From: Saccharothrix coeruleofusca
GTDB taxonomy: Bacteria; Actinomycetota; Actinomycetes; Mycobacteriales; Pseudonocardiaceae
NCBI RefSeq assembly: GCF_014648515.1
Contig: NZ_BMRG01000019.1
Span: 33,343 to 97,342, forward strand
Direction of reading: 5' to 3'
Length of the DNA: 64,000 nucleotides
The notes under the pieces are model-generated. The model saw only the letters and a program-made list of their open reading frames with translations. It did no database searches and had not been told where the DNA came from. Each line of letters opens with the position of its first letter. The stretch's first letter is position 1. The position numbers were made by a program, and so were the translations under genes. This document shows positions 48,467 to 57,500 of the stretch, in pieces.

Positions 48467-49634
48467 CCGCCGCCGACCGCGCGAGCCCGCGCGCGGTCAG
48501 GGCGAGCCGGGCGCGGAAGCGGCCGTCCGGCTCGTCCAGGCTCAGGCCCAGTGCGTCCTCGACGTGCTCCAGCCGAGCCGCGACGGAGCTGTGGTGCAGG
48601 TGCAGCACCGCCGCGGCCCGCCGCAGGGAACCGTTGCGGCACAAAGCTTCCAGCGCGGCGATGGCCTGGGCGCCGAAGGGCGTCGCCGCCAGGCGGTCGA
48701 GTGCGGCGACGTCCGGATCGGCGCGGAGCCGTTCCACGGGCAGGTCAGCCAGCAGCGCGAGCGAGCCCAACGAGCCGTGGTCGACCACGGCCCGTTCGGC
48801 GGCCCCCGCGACGGCGAAGCGCAGCGCGGTGCGGGCCTGCGTCCACGACGAGCGGGCGTCCAAGCCGTCCACCGGGCCGCCCACGCCGATCCGCACCCCG
48901 ACGTCGCGGGGGTCGTGCTCCCCCAGCGCCGCCCGCAGTCGGGCCACCTCGTCGGGCCCGCCGGGACGCGGCTGCAGCAGCACCGCCTGAACCTCTCCGA
49001 TCGCCGCCGCGCGCAGCCGCCCTCCCGCACGGCCTCGCGAGAACAGGCGAACCACCGCCGCACCGGCCTGCCCTGCGGGCGCGGACACCGCGATCACCCG
49101 GACCGGACCGGCGGTGTCGAAACCCAGCAGGCGCAGCGCCCGCGTGCGGTCCTCCGCCGCCGCGCGCTCGGCCAGGACCAGCTCCACCAGACCGGGATCG
49201 GCCAAGTGCGGCGAGGTGTCCCGGCGCGGGCGGTCGGCCAGCAGGCGGGCCGCCATGGCGAACCGCTCCAGCACGAGGTCGTCCAGCGGTCGCGCGGGCC
49301 CCGGCCGTTCCAACCACACCCGCCCTGAGCCGTCGAGGTCGACAGCGCCGGACTCCACCGCACCGAACTCCATCGCGGGAGCGGGCGCGGACAGCTCGCT
49401 GCCGTCCTCCCGCATCCGGATCGGCTCGACGCCGGGCAGGACCAGGCCCGCGGGGCATTCCGCGAGGCCCGCCGCGCAGCGCACCAGGGCAGGCAGGCTC
49501 GCACGCCCCTCGACCAGCGCGTCGAAGCAGGCGATGACCCGCACCGCGGCCTCGGCGTCCGCGTCGAGTGCCGAAAGGCGCAGCAGGAGCCCTTCCACCG
49601 GTGCGATGCTACGCGCGCCCCCAGCGTCGATCAC
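48444..49634 (-). CDS. PucR/CdaR-type transcriptional regulator
   Basis: 396 residues from GTG 49634, or 384 from GTG 49598; neither has a good ribosome-binding site. The C-terminal helix-turn-helix (ALCRNGSLRRAAAVLHLHHSSVAARLEHVE at about 335-365) is the HTH_30 of PucR proteins. The middle has a degenerate GGDEF-like region, VRIGVGGPVDGLDARSSWTQARTAL. It possibly controls the adjacent esterase gene or a catabolic pathway elsewhere. Confidence 0.85.
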   Translation of the reverse strand: MIDAGGARSIAPVEGLLLRLSALDADAEAAVRVIACFDALVEGRASLPALVRCAAGLAECPAGLVLPGVEPIRMREDGSELSAPAPAMEFGAVESGAVDLDGSGRVWLERPGPARPLDDLVLERFAMAARLLADRPRRDTSPHLADPGLVELVLAERAAAEDRTRALRLLGFDTAGPVRVIAVSAPAGQAGAAVVRLFSRGRAGGRLRAAAIGEVQAVLLQPRPGGPDEVARLRAALGEHDPRDVGVRIGVGGPVDGLDARSSWTQARTALRFAVAGAAERAVVDHGSLGSLALLADLPVERLRADPDVAALDRLAATPFGAQAIAALEALCRNGSLRRAAAVLHLHHSSVAARLEHVEDALGLSLDEPDGRFRARLALTARGLARSAAVTPRGRA

Positions 49635-49688
49635 CGGCCGTTCGGGCAGGGCCGCGTTCGGGCAGGGCTGCCCGCGCGGCGCGCCGGT

Positions 49689-50243
49689 TCAGCCGACCTC
49701 GGTGGCCTCGCCGCCGTCCACGGCCCTGATCAGGTCCGCGCGGGCCCGCGCGACGCGGGAGCGGATGGTGCCGACGGGGCAGCCGACGACCTCGGCGGCC
49801 TCGGCGTAGGGCAGGCCCAGCACCTGGGTGAGCACCAGCGCCTCGCGGCGCTCCGCGTCCAACCCGTCGAGCAGCATGTTCAGCTCGACGGCGTCCTCGA
49901 AGCCGGAGTCGGCCGCCCTGCGGTCGACCTCCTGCGCCCAGTCCGAACCCGGTGACAGGCGGGGGCGCGACCGCACCATGCGGATGTGGTCGACCACCAC
50001 GCGGCGGGCGATGACCAGCAGCCAGGTGCGGGCCGAGGAGCGCCCGGCGAAGCGGCGCAGGCTCGGCAGGGCGCGGGCGTAGGTCTCCTGCGCCAGGTCG
50101 TCGGCCAGCGTGATGTCGGCCAGGTGGGCGACGAAGCGCCACACGTCCCGCTGGGTGGCGCGGACGAACCGCTCCAGAGCGGCGCGGTTGCCGGAACGCG
50201 CTTCCAGCGCCCAGCGCGTCACCTCGTCATCGGGTGTTGTCAC
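49689..50243 (-). CDS. RNA polymerase sigma factor, ECF type
   Basis: 184 residues from GTG 50243 (ATG 50264 is an alternative). Region 2 is seen in DLAQETYARALPSLRRFAG and WLLVIARRVVVDHIR; region 4 in LGLPYAEAAEVVGCPVGTIRSRVARAR. Small size and lack of regions 1 and 3 define an ECF sigma factor. It is divergent from a zinc-finger membrane protein that is a probable anti-sigma factor. Confidence 0.9.
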   Translation of the reverse strand: MTTPDDEVTRWALEARSGNRAALERFVRATQRDVWRFVAHLADITLADDLAQETYARALPSLRRFAGRSSARTWLLVIARRVVVDHIRMVRSRPRLSPGSDWAQEVDRRAADSGFEDAVELNMLLDGLDAERREALVLTQVLGLPYAEAAEVVGCPVGTIRSRVARARADLIRAVDGGEATEVG

Positions 50244-50271
50244 GGTTCCGGATCGTAACCACATGACGTCG

Positions 50272-50297
50272 GGAACTCGTAAGCCGAATGGCCCGAC
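50272..50297 (+). promoter_or_regulatory. Possible ECF-type promoter before the zinc-finger gene
   Basis: GGAAC (50272-50276), 17 bp, CGAC (50294-50297) resembles the GGAAC...CGTN pattern of ECF-dependent promoters and ends 10 bp before the GTG start. The -10 part is only a partial match. Confidence 0.35.
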
Positions 50298-50307
50298 TTA
50301 GTGGTAC

Positions 50308-51024
50308 GTGGACTGCCAAACCTGCCGTGAAGCGCTCTCGGCCCGCCTGGACGGCGAGGCCGAGCCCGTACCCGCCGCCGAGACGGACGCGCATCTGGCG
50401 CAGTGCACCGCCTGCCTCCGCTGGCAGGCGAGCGCACAGGCGTTGACCAGGAGCATCCGGGTCCGGCCCGCGGTGGCCCACCCGGACCTGGTCGGTGCCG
50501 TGCCCATGGTCGTCCCACCCCGCCGCGCCGCGCTGGTGCCGCGACCGGCGCTCGCCGCCGTCGCGGTCGTCCAGTTGTGGCTCGCCATGGACCAGGTGCT
50601 CGCCGGGACGGGCGCCGAGCACGTCGGGCACGGGGTCTCCGCGCACCTGTTCAACGAGGGCGCGGCGTGGAACCTCGCCCTGGGCATCGGTCTGCTGGTG
50701 GCGGCCGTGAACGCGCGCCGCGCCGCCGGTCTGCTGCCCACCCTCGGCGGGTTCGTCGCGGTGCTGCTCGGGTTCTCCGTCAACGACCTGCTCAACGGCA
50801 CCGCGACCGCCGCCCGCGTCGCCTCCCACCTGCCCCTGGTCGCCGGGCTGGTCCTGCTCTACCTCGTCGCCCGCACCCACCGCGGGCAGCCGACACCGGG
50901 CACCCCCGCCGAGCGGGACCAGGTCCGCCGCGGCGGCTCCGGCGGCGTCGTCCTGCCCCCGCCCGACCGGCGCCGCGAGCGGTCGCGACACCTGCACCCC
51001 ACCGCCCACCGACGAGCCGCCTGA
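50308..51024 (+). CDS. Membrane protein with zinc-finger anti-sigma domain
   Basis: 238 residues. The N-terminus CQTCREALSARLDGEAE with AHLAQCTACLRW is a ZAS/zf-HC2 domain (HxxxCxxC), which binds ECF sigma factors. Four or five membrane helices follow from about residue 75 (ALAAVAVVQLWLAMDQVLAG, AAWNLALGIGLLVAAVN). A basic tail ends the protein. It probably anchors and inhibits the divergent sigma factor. The divergent layout is less common than co-transcription. Confidence 0.85.
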   Translation: MDCQTCREALSARLDGEAEPVPAAETDAHLAQCTACLRWQASAQALTRSIRVRPAVAHPDLVGAVPMVVPPRRAALVPRPALAAVAVVQLWLAMDQVLAGTGAEHVGHGVSAHLFNEGAAWNLALGIGLLVAAVNARRAAGLLPTLGGFVAVLLGFSVNDLLNGTATAARVASHLPLVAGLVLLYLVARTHRGQPTPGTPAERDQVRRGGSGGVVLPPPDRRRERSRHLHPTAHRRAA

Positions 51025-51047
51025 CCGCGCGGACACCGCCACGGCCA

Positions 51048-51087
51048 CCCGTGCGGACCGGAATCCCCTTCGCCCGGTCCGCACGGG
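51048..51087 (+). terminator. Terminator after the zinc-finger gene
   Basis: Perfect 14-bp arms 51048-51061 (CCCGTGCGGACCGG) and 51074-51087 with a 12-base loop. Confidence 0.75.
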
Positions 51088-51100
51088 CCTTCCCCGTGGT

Positions 51101-51135
51101 CCACCCGCCGCCGCACGACCCGGTGCGGCGGGTGG
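51101..51135 (-). terminator. Terminator after the DJ-1 gene
   Basis: Arms 51101-51116 and 51123-51135 form a 13-bp stem with a 3-base bulge, 3 bp beyond the stop of the minus-strand gene. With the preceding hairpin it separates two convergent genes. Confidence 0.65.
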
Positions 51136-51138
51136 CGT

Positions 51139-51819
51139 TCAGGCGCGCCAGACGGTGCCGCGGCGCTCGTACTCCATGATGGTCTCCACCCCTTGGGCCA
51201 GTTGCGCGCCGAGGAAGCGCTCCACCAGCCACAGCGCCACGTCCAGGCCGGAGCTGACGCCGCCGCCGGTGATCAGGTCGCCGTCGTCGACCACGCGGGC
51301 GTTGATGACGTTCGCGCCCTGCGCGGCCAGGTACGCCTTGTCACTGGTGTGGGTGGTGGCGTTGCGGCCCCTGGTCAGCCCCGCGGCCGCGAGCACCGTG
51401 GAACCGGTGCAGACACCGACGTGCAGCAGGTCGGCGTCGGCCAGGCGCCGCAGGAAACGCCGGTCTTCGATCAGACGGCGAACCGCGGAACCCTCGCGGC
51501 TGGCCAGACCTCCGCCGGGCACCACCAGGACGTCCGCCTCGTGCGGCGACCACCCCTTGGCCACCTCCAGCCGCGTGCCGAAGTTGCAGGTGATGCCGCC
51601 CGGCCGGTCAGGGGTGACCAGCGTGCTGGTCAGCGCGCCGTTGCTCCTGCGCCCGGCGATGCCCAGGACCTCGACCGGGCCCGCGAAGTCCTGCTCCTCC
51701 ACCCCCTCGAACACCAGCACCTGCACCCGCAGCGGGTTGGCCGCCGACGCCACCGGGGCGGCCATCGCCACACCGCCCACCGACAGCGCTGACGCACGCA
51801 GGAAAGTACGACGCTCCAC
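51139..51819 (-). CDS. Tat-exported DJ-1/PfpI family protein
   Basis: 226 residues. GTG 51819 follows GGAGG by 6 bp. The N-terminus MERRTFLRASALSVGGVAMA is a twin-arginine signal (RRTFLRA) with AxA-type cleavage near PVASA. The mature domain has LVFEGVEEQDFAGPVEVLG and the nucleophile elbow GVCTGSTVLAAAGL (Cys137). It looks like a cytoplasmic isonitrile-hydratase-type enzyme adapted for export. The substrate is unknown. Confidence 0.88.
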   Translation of the reverse strand: MERRTFLRASALSVGGVAMAAPVASAANPLRVQVLVFEGVEEQDFAGPVEVLGIAGRRSNGALTSTLVTPDRPGGITCNFGTRLEVAKGWSPHEADVLVVPGGGLASREGSAVRRLIEDRRFLRRLADADLLHVGVCTGSTVLAAAGLTRGRNATTHTSDKAYLAAQGANVINARVVDDGDLITGGGVSSGLDVALWLVERFLGAQLAQGVETIMEYERRGTVWRA

Positions 51820-51884
51820 TGCTGACCTCCGAGTCCTCTCGCCTACTCCAGAGGTCGCGCGGACGCCGCCGCCGGTTCCCGGCC

Positions 51885-52748
51885 TCAGCGTCGGTAGTCG
51901 TGGAAGCCCCGGCCGGTCTTGCGGCCGAGCAGCCCCGCGTCGACCATGCGCAGCAACAGCGACGGCGGGGAGTACAGCGGTTCCTTGTACTCCTCGTACA
52001 TCGCGCGGGCCACCGCCGTCACCACGTCCAAGCCGATGAGGTCGCACAGGCGCAGCGGCCCCATGGGGTGCGCGCAACCCAGTTCCATGCCCGCGTCGAT
52101 GTCCTCCGCGGCCGCGAACCCGGACTCCAGCATCCGGATGCCCGACAGCAGGTACGGCACCAGCAGCGAGTTGACCACGAACCCGGCGCGGTCCTGGCAC
52201 CACACCACGCGCTTGCCCAGCACCTCGGTGACGAAGGCCTCCGTCCTGACGCGCGCGTCCTGCGCGGTGAGCAGACCCGCGGTCAGCTCCACCAGCCGCA
52301 TCGCGGGCGCCGGGTTGAAGAAGTGCGCGCCGATGACCCGCTCCGGGCGCTCCACGCCGCGGGCCAGCGCGGTGATCGGGATGGACGAGGTGGTCGAGGC
52401 GATGACCGCGTCGTCGGACTCGACGACGGCGTCGACCTCCTTGAGCACCAGGCGCTTGGCCTCCTCGTCCTCCGGCACCGCCTCGACGACGAACTGCCGG
52501 TCGCGCAGCTCCGCGAAGTCGTCGGTGAACGACACGCGCTCCAGCAGGGCGTCGCGGTCCTGTTCGGACAGAAGACCTTTGCGAACCCGGTTGTCGACCG
52601 ACTTCAGCACGCGAGCCCGCGCCCGGTCCACCGATGGCCTGGCGGACACGACGACGCGCACGTCCAGGCCCGCCTGGGCGCAGACGTCCACGATGCCCGC
52701 GCCCATCACACCGCAGCCGACCACACCGACCTGTCGGACTTCTTCCAA
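51885..52748 (-). CDS. 3-hydroxyacyl-CoA dehydrogenase (3-hydroxybutyryl-CoA type)
   Basis: 287 residues starting at TTG 52748, supported by GAGGAG 6 bp upstream. The NAD motif is VGVVGCGVMGAGIV, with catalytic His in IGAHFFNPAPAM and Glu in VELTAGL, and GFVVNSLLVPYLL. It should interconvert acetoacetyl-CoA and 3-hydroxybutyryl-CoA. The adjacent crotonyl-CoA carboxylase/reductase makes a role in C4 or longer extender-unit supply likely. Confidence 0.92.
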   Translation of the reverse strand: MEEVRQVGVVGCGVMGAGIVDVCAQAGLDVRVVVSARPSVDRARARVLKSVDNRVRKGLLSEQDRDALLERVSFTDDFAELRDRQFVVEAVPEDEEAKRLVLKEVDAVVESDDAVIASTTSSIPITALARGVERPERVIGAHFFNPAPAMRLVELTAGLLTAQDARVRTEAFVTEVLGKRVVWCQDRAGFVVNSLLVPYLLSGIRMLESGFAAAEDIDAGMELGCAHPMGPLRLCDLIGLDVVTAVARAMYEEYKEPLYSPPSLLLRMVDAGLLGRKTGRGFHDYRR

Positions 52749-52806
52749 GATTGGCTCCTCGCTGAAGGGATCGGCCGCCGCGGCGGGCGGCGGCCGGTGT
52801 CGCGGG

Positions 52807-54078
52807 TCAGGTGTCCAGGTCGGTCAGCCCCGGCAGCGGTGCGCCGACCAGTGCGGCCAGGTTGCCCGGCTCCTGGGTGCCCTCGCGCATGTGCTGGTGG
52901 GCCAAGCCGATCTCCTCGAAGCCGTAGGTGCGCCCCAGCGCCGGGTCGACCAGGCCCACGTCGACCAGGTCGACGATGGCGCGGCAGTCGCGCGGGTTGG
53001 CGTAGTGGCTGCCCTGGAAGCGCTTCTGCCGCATCCAGAGGATGCGCAGGTCGACGTCGCCGATGTAGCCGCTCGTGGCGCCGCACAGCACCACCATGCC
53101 GCCGGGCGCGCAGACGTAGAGCGACGTGGGCAGGGTGTCCCGGCCGGGGTGCTCGAAGACGATCCTGGGCGACACCTTCTCCCCCAGCACCTCCCAGATG
53201 CGGCGGCCGAACGCCCGCACGCCGCGCTGCCACCGCTCCAGTTCCGGTCCCCCGCCTTCGGGCATCGGTCCCCAGTGGTCGAACTCGGTGCGGTCGATGA
53301 CGCCGACCGCGCCCATGCGCACGCAGTGCTTCTCCCGCTCCGGCGAGGACACCACGGCGATGGCCCGACCGCCGAGCTGGCGCACCAGCTGGCAGGCCAT
53401 GGAGCCGAGTCCGCCGGAGCCTCCCCAGACGAGCACGGGGTCACCGGGCTGGACGGTGTGCGGCGGCCAGCCCGCCAGCTGCCGGTAGGCGGTCGCGCCC
53501 GACAGCATGAAGCACGAGGCCTCCTCCCACGTCAGCCGCGCGGGCTTGGGGTGGCACTGGAACTCGGCGACGAGGGTGAACTGGGCGAAGGAGCCCCAGT
53601 TCAGCTCGTAGCCCCACACCCGCTGGGTCGAGGAGAACATCGGGTCGCGGCCAAGCCGGATCTCCGGGTCCTCCTCGTCCCAGCGGCAGCCGGACAGCGT
53701 GACCCGGTCGCCGACGCGCACGTGCCGCACGCCATCGCCCACCGCCCAGACGACGCCCGCGCCCTCCGAACCGCCGATGTGGTAGCCGGTGTCGTCGTCA
53801 CCCTTGGCCGCGCGGGCGCCGATGACGTCCACCGGGGTGCCCAGGGCGGCCCACACGTTGTTGTAGTTGATCCCCGCGGCCATGACCGCGACGAGCACGA
53901 AGCCGGGCGGCACCTCCGGGACGTCCACCACCTCCGTCCGGAAGGCGTCGATCGGCTGGCCGTAGCGCTCGGGCCGGATGACCGAGGCGTACATGCGCTT
54001 GGGCACCACGCCCAGCGGCGGCAGGCTGCCCGGCTCGTACAGCGTGTCCGTTCGAGTCGAAGTCGCCGACTGCGTCAC
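52807..54078 (-). CDS. ccr: Crotonyl-CoA carboxylase/reductase
   Basis: 423 residues. GTG 54078 has GGAGGGG upstream. The MDR-fold features of CCR are clear: MAAGINYNNVWAALG, HIGGSEGAGVVWAVGDGV, the NADPH loop LVWGGSGGLGSMACQLVRQ, SPRIVFEHPGRDTLPTS and LWMRQKRFQGSHYAN. It reductively carboxylates an enoyl-CoA to an alkylmalonyl-CoA (ethylmalonyl-CoA from crotonyl-CoA). The segment SCFMLSGATAY differs from the more usual AAPTLVGATAY, perhaps reflecting another chain length. It is divergent from the NRPS gene, which suggests precursor supply for that pathway. Confidence 0.92.
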   Translation of the reverse strand: MTQSATSTRTDTLYEPGSLPPLGVVPKRMYASVIRPERYGQPIDAFRTEVVDVPEVPPGFVLVAVMAAGINYNNVWAALGTPVDVIGARAAKGDDDTGYHIGGSEGAGVVWAVGDGVRHVRVGDRVTLSGCRWDEEDPEIRLGRDPMFSSTQRVWGYELNWGSFAQFTLVAEFQCHPKPARLTWEEASCFMLSGATAYRQLAGWPPHTVQPGDPVLVWGGSGGLGSMACQLVRQLGGRAIAVVSSPEREKHCVRMGAVGVIDRTEFDHWGPMPEGGGPELERWQRGVRAFGRRIWEVLGEKVSPRIVFEHPGRDTLPTSLYVCAPGGMVVLCGATSGYIGDVDLRILWMRQKRFQGSHYANPRDCRAIVDLVDVGLVDPALGRTYGFEEIGLAHQHMREGTQEPGNLAALVGAPLPGLTDLDT

Positions 54079-54515
54079 CGCGATCCCCCTCCAGGTCAAC
54101 GGGAAAACGCTCTCGACCGATTTTCCCGGACCGATGCTAGTGACCGATTGCGCACCGGATTCCCCTCGTCCGGCACGAGTTCGGGTACCCGAACGGCACC
54201 GCGCGCACCGTCCTCAGCGGAATGCTTCGTGCGGACCGAAGTGCCCGCAGCATTGCCCGGACACGACGTTGACAGCATTCGCCGGGCACTTTTAGCCTCG
54301 CCTGACGCGGGGGATCTGTGCGACTTGCCAGGAGATTTTGCGCAATGGCGCGGAAAGTGCGTCTCCACGGCTCGACGTGTTCCTCGCGTGCCGCCCGCGG
54401 TGAACGAGCGGCGGTTTTCCCGGTGGGTCGGGCCGGTCCCGCCCGCCGGTGACCACCTCCAGGCCGCACCGCGCCCGAGCGACAGCAACAGCAGCACCAA
54501 GACCCGGAGGTCGGC
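54079..54515. promoter_or_regulatory. Divergent region between ccr and NRPS genes
   Basis: 437 bases without a gene. It contains the promoter at 54269-54298 and presumably the ccr promoter near 54100-54150, where GC is lower. A long leader (about 210 nt) would precede the NRPS start. Confidence 0.5.
54269..54298 (+). promoter_or_regulatory. Probable promoter of the NRPS operon
   Basis: TTGACA (54269-54274), 18-bp spacer, TAGCCT (54293-54298). The consensus -35 is the best in the window. Confidence 0.6.
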
Positions 54516-57500
54516 ATGTCACTGGACGAGTACGCCCTGTCGGTCCTCGGACCCACGACGCGCAAGGCGGGGTTCGCCACCGACAGCTTCATCGCGCTCG
54601 GTGGTGACTCCCTGCGGGCGATGCGGCTGGCCGCCATGGCCCAGGAGGGACTCGGGCTGCGCCTGTCGGTGGCGGAGCTGCTTTCGTCCACACCGCTGGA
54701 CACGGTGCTCGCGAACGCGGTCGCCGCCGCGCCCGCTCCCGCCGCTCCCGCCGCTCCCGCCGCGACCGAGCCCGAGGCGCGGACGCCCTCGCTGACGCCG
54801 ACGCAGCGCGGCATGTGGCTGATCGAGAACGTGCTGGGCGGTTCGACCTACAACCTGGTCTTCACCGCCACCGTGGAGACCGGGTCGGTGGACCGCGAGG
54901 TCCTCGGGCGCGCGATCGCGGCCACCACGGCCCGGCACGCCTCCCTGCGCACGCTGCTGCGCGAGCGGGACGGCGAGGTCGTGCCGGTCGTGCTGGACGA
55001 GGTCGTGCCCGACATCGTCGACATCGCGCACGACGGACCGGACTTCGACGAGTTCGTCCGCGCCACGGCCGCCGAGCAGGGCCGCGTCCCCTTCGACCTC
55101 ACCGCCGCGCCGCCGCTGCGCTACCTGTTCCTCACCGGCGCGGCCGGTCGGCAGGCGGTGGTGCTGGTGGCGCACCACGTCCTGCTCGACGGGTGGGCGG
55201 TCGGCCTGCTGCTCGACGAGGTGTTCGGCTCCTACCGGGCGCTGGCGGCGGGCGAACCGCTGCCCCTCACCGAACCCGCGCCCACCACGGAGGCGCTGCT
55301 GCGCCGCCACGAGCGCGACCGCGACAGCGGCGAGTGGGACCGCCTGGCCGAGTTCTGGCTCAAGCACCTCGACGGCGTGCCCACCGTCCTGGAGGTGCCC
55401 ACCGACCGACCTCGCCCGGCCGTGCAGGACCCGGCGGGCGAGCGCGTGCCGCTGGACCTGGGCGGTGAGCTGACGGCGCTGGTCGAGCAGCGCGCCGCGG
55501 GCCTCGGCATCACGCCGTTCGCACTGCTGCTTGCTTCCTACGGCCTGGCGCTGAGCCGCTGGACTGGGGTGGAGCGGCTGCTGGTCGGCGTCTCCCTGTA
55601 CGGGCGGGACACCGCCGAGCTGGCGCGGCTGGTGGCCGTGGCGGGCAACCTGGTCCCGGTGCTGCTGGAGGTGGACGACGACGCGGCCGCGGCGGACTAC
55701 CTGCGCTCGGTGCAGGAGTCGCTGGCCCGCAGCATCGAGGCGGGCGCGCTGCCGTTCGACGAGCTGGTCACCCGGCTCGGCGTGGAGCGCGGGCTGAGCG
55801 CGCACCCGCTGGTGCAGGTCTCGTTCGGCATGCACGACCAGCTGGTCCCGCAGCGCGTCGACGCGGGCGAGGTCGGGCTCCGGATCGAGGAGGGCCACGG
55901 CGGCGGCGCCCAGTTCGACCTGTCGCTGCTGTTCGGCCGGTCCCGGCCGACGCTGGGCGCGCAGCTGGAGTTCGCCACGGCGCTGTGGGACGAGGCCGAC
56001 GCGCGGGCGTTCCTGGCCGACTTCACCTCGGCCGTGCGGGAGCTGGCCACCGAGGACGGGCCGCTGGAGGGCCTGCGCTGCCTGTCCGCCGAGCGGCGGG
56101 CGGTGCTCGACGCGCTCAACGGCGACCGCCACGAGTTCCCGGCGGTCAGCGCGGACGAGCTGGTCCGCCGGGCGGCCGAGCGCGCGCCGAACGCCGTGGC
56201 GGTGCGGGAGGGCGAGCTGGAGCTGACCTACGCGCAGCTCGCGGGCGCGGCGGCGGAGCAGGCGCGCAGGCTGCGCGAGCTCGGCGTCGGCCGCGGCGAC
56301 CGGGTGCTGGTGGCGCTGGACCGGTCGATCGCGGAGGTCGTGGCGGTGCTGGGCACCGCGTGGGCGGGCGCCGCGTACGTGGGCGTCGACCTGGGCCAGC
56401 CCGACGCGCAGGTCCGCCACATCGTGGCCAAGGCCGCGCCGAAGGCCGCCCTGGTCGCCTCCCCGGAGGCCGCCGACCGCCTCGGCGTGCCCGCCTGCGC
56501 GACGTGGGAGCCGTCCTGGCGGCCCTCGACCGAGCCGCCCGCCGCCACCGGCCCCGACGACCTGGCCTACATCGCGTTCACCTCCGGCTCCACGGGCCTG
56601 CCCAAGGGGGTGGCGGTGCCGCACCGGGCGGTCGTGCGGCTGGTGCACGAGCCCGACTTCGTCCGCTTCACCCCGCAGGACCGGGTGCTGCGCCTGTCGC
56701 CGCTGGCCTTCGACGCCTCCACCCTGGAGCTGTGGGGACCGCTGGCGGGCGGCGCGGCGCTGGAGGTCAACCCGCCGGGCCTGACCTCGCCCACCGAGCT
56801 GGCCGAGTTCCTGCTCGACCGGGGGGTCACCGTCGCGTGGCTGACCGCTGGCCTGTTCCGGCTGGTCGAGGAGTTCGCGCCCGCCGGGCTCGGCGGCCTG
56901 CGGCAGCTGATCACCGGCGGCGACGTGGTGCCGCACGTCCACGTGGCGCGCGCGCTGGAGCGCCACCCCGGACTCGTCATCACCAACGGCTACGGCCCCA
57001 CCGAGAACACCACGTTCACCGCCACCCACGCGGTCACGTCGGCCGCGGAGGTCGACGGCCCCCTGCCCATCGGCACCCCGGTGCGCGGCACGCGCGTGCA
57101 CGTGCTGGACCGGCGGCACCGGATCGTGCCGCCGGGCGCGGTCGGCGAGCTGTACGCGGCGGGCGAGGGCCTGGCCGACGGCTACGTCGGCGACGAGGCC
57201 GAGACGGCGCGCGGGTTCGGGCGCTTCTCCCCCGACGTGCCGGAGCGGCTCTACCGCACCGGCGACCTGGTCCGGGTCGACCGCGCCGGACGGCTGCGCT
57301 TCCTGGGGCGGCGCGACGACCAGGTCAAGCTGCGCGGGTACCGCATCGAGCTGTCGGCCATCGCCGACGTGCTGGCCGAGGACCCCCGCGTGCGCGACGC
57401 GGCCGTCGTGGTCACCGACGGGGACAGCGCCGACAAGCGCCTCCTCGCCGCGATCGTCCCGGCGGACCGCGCGGTGGGCACCGACGAGCTGCGCGACCTG

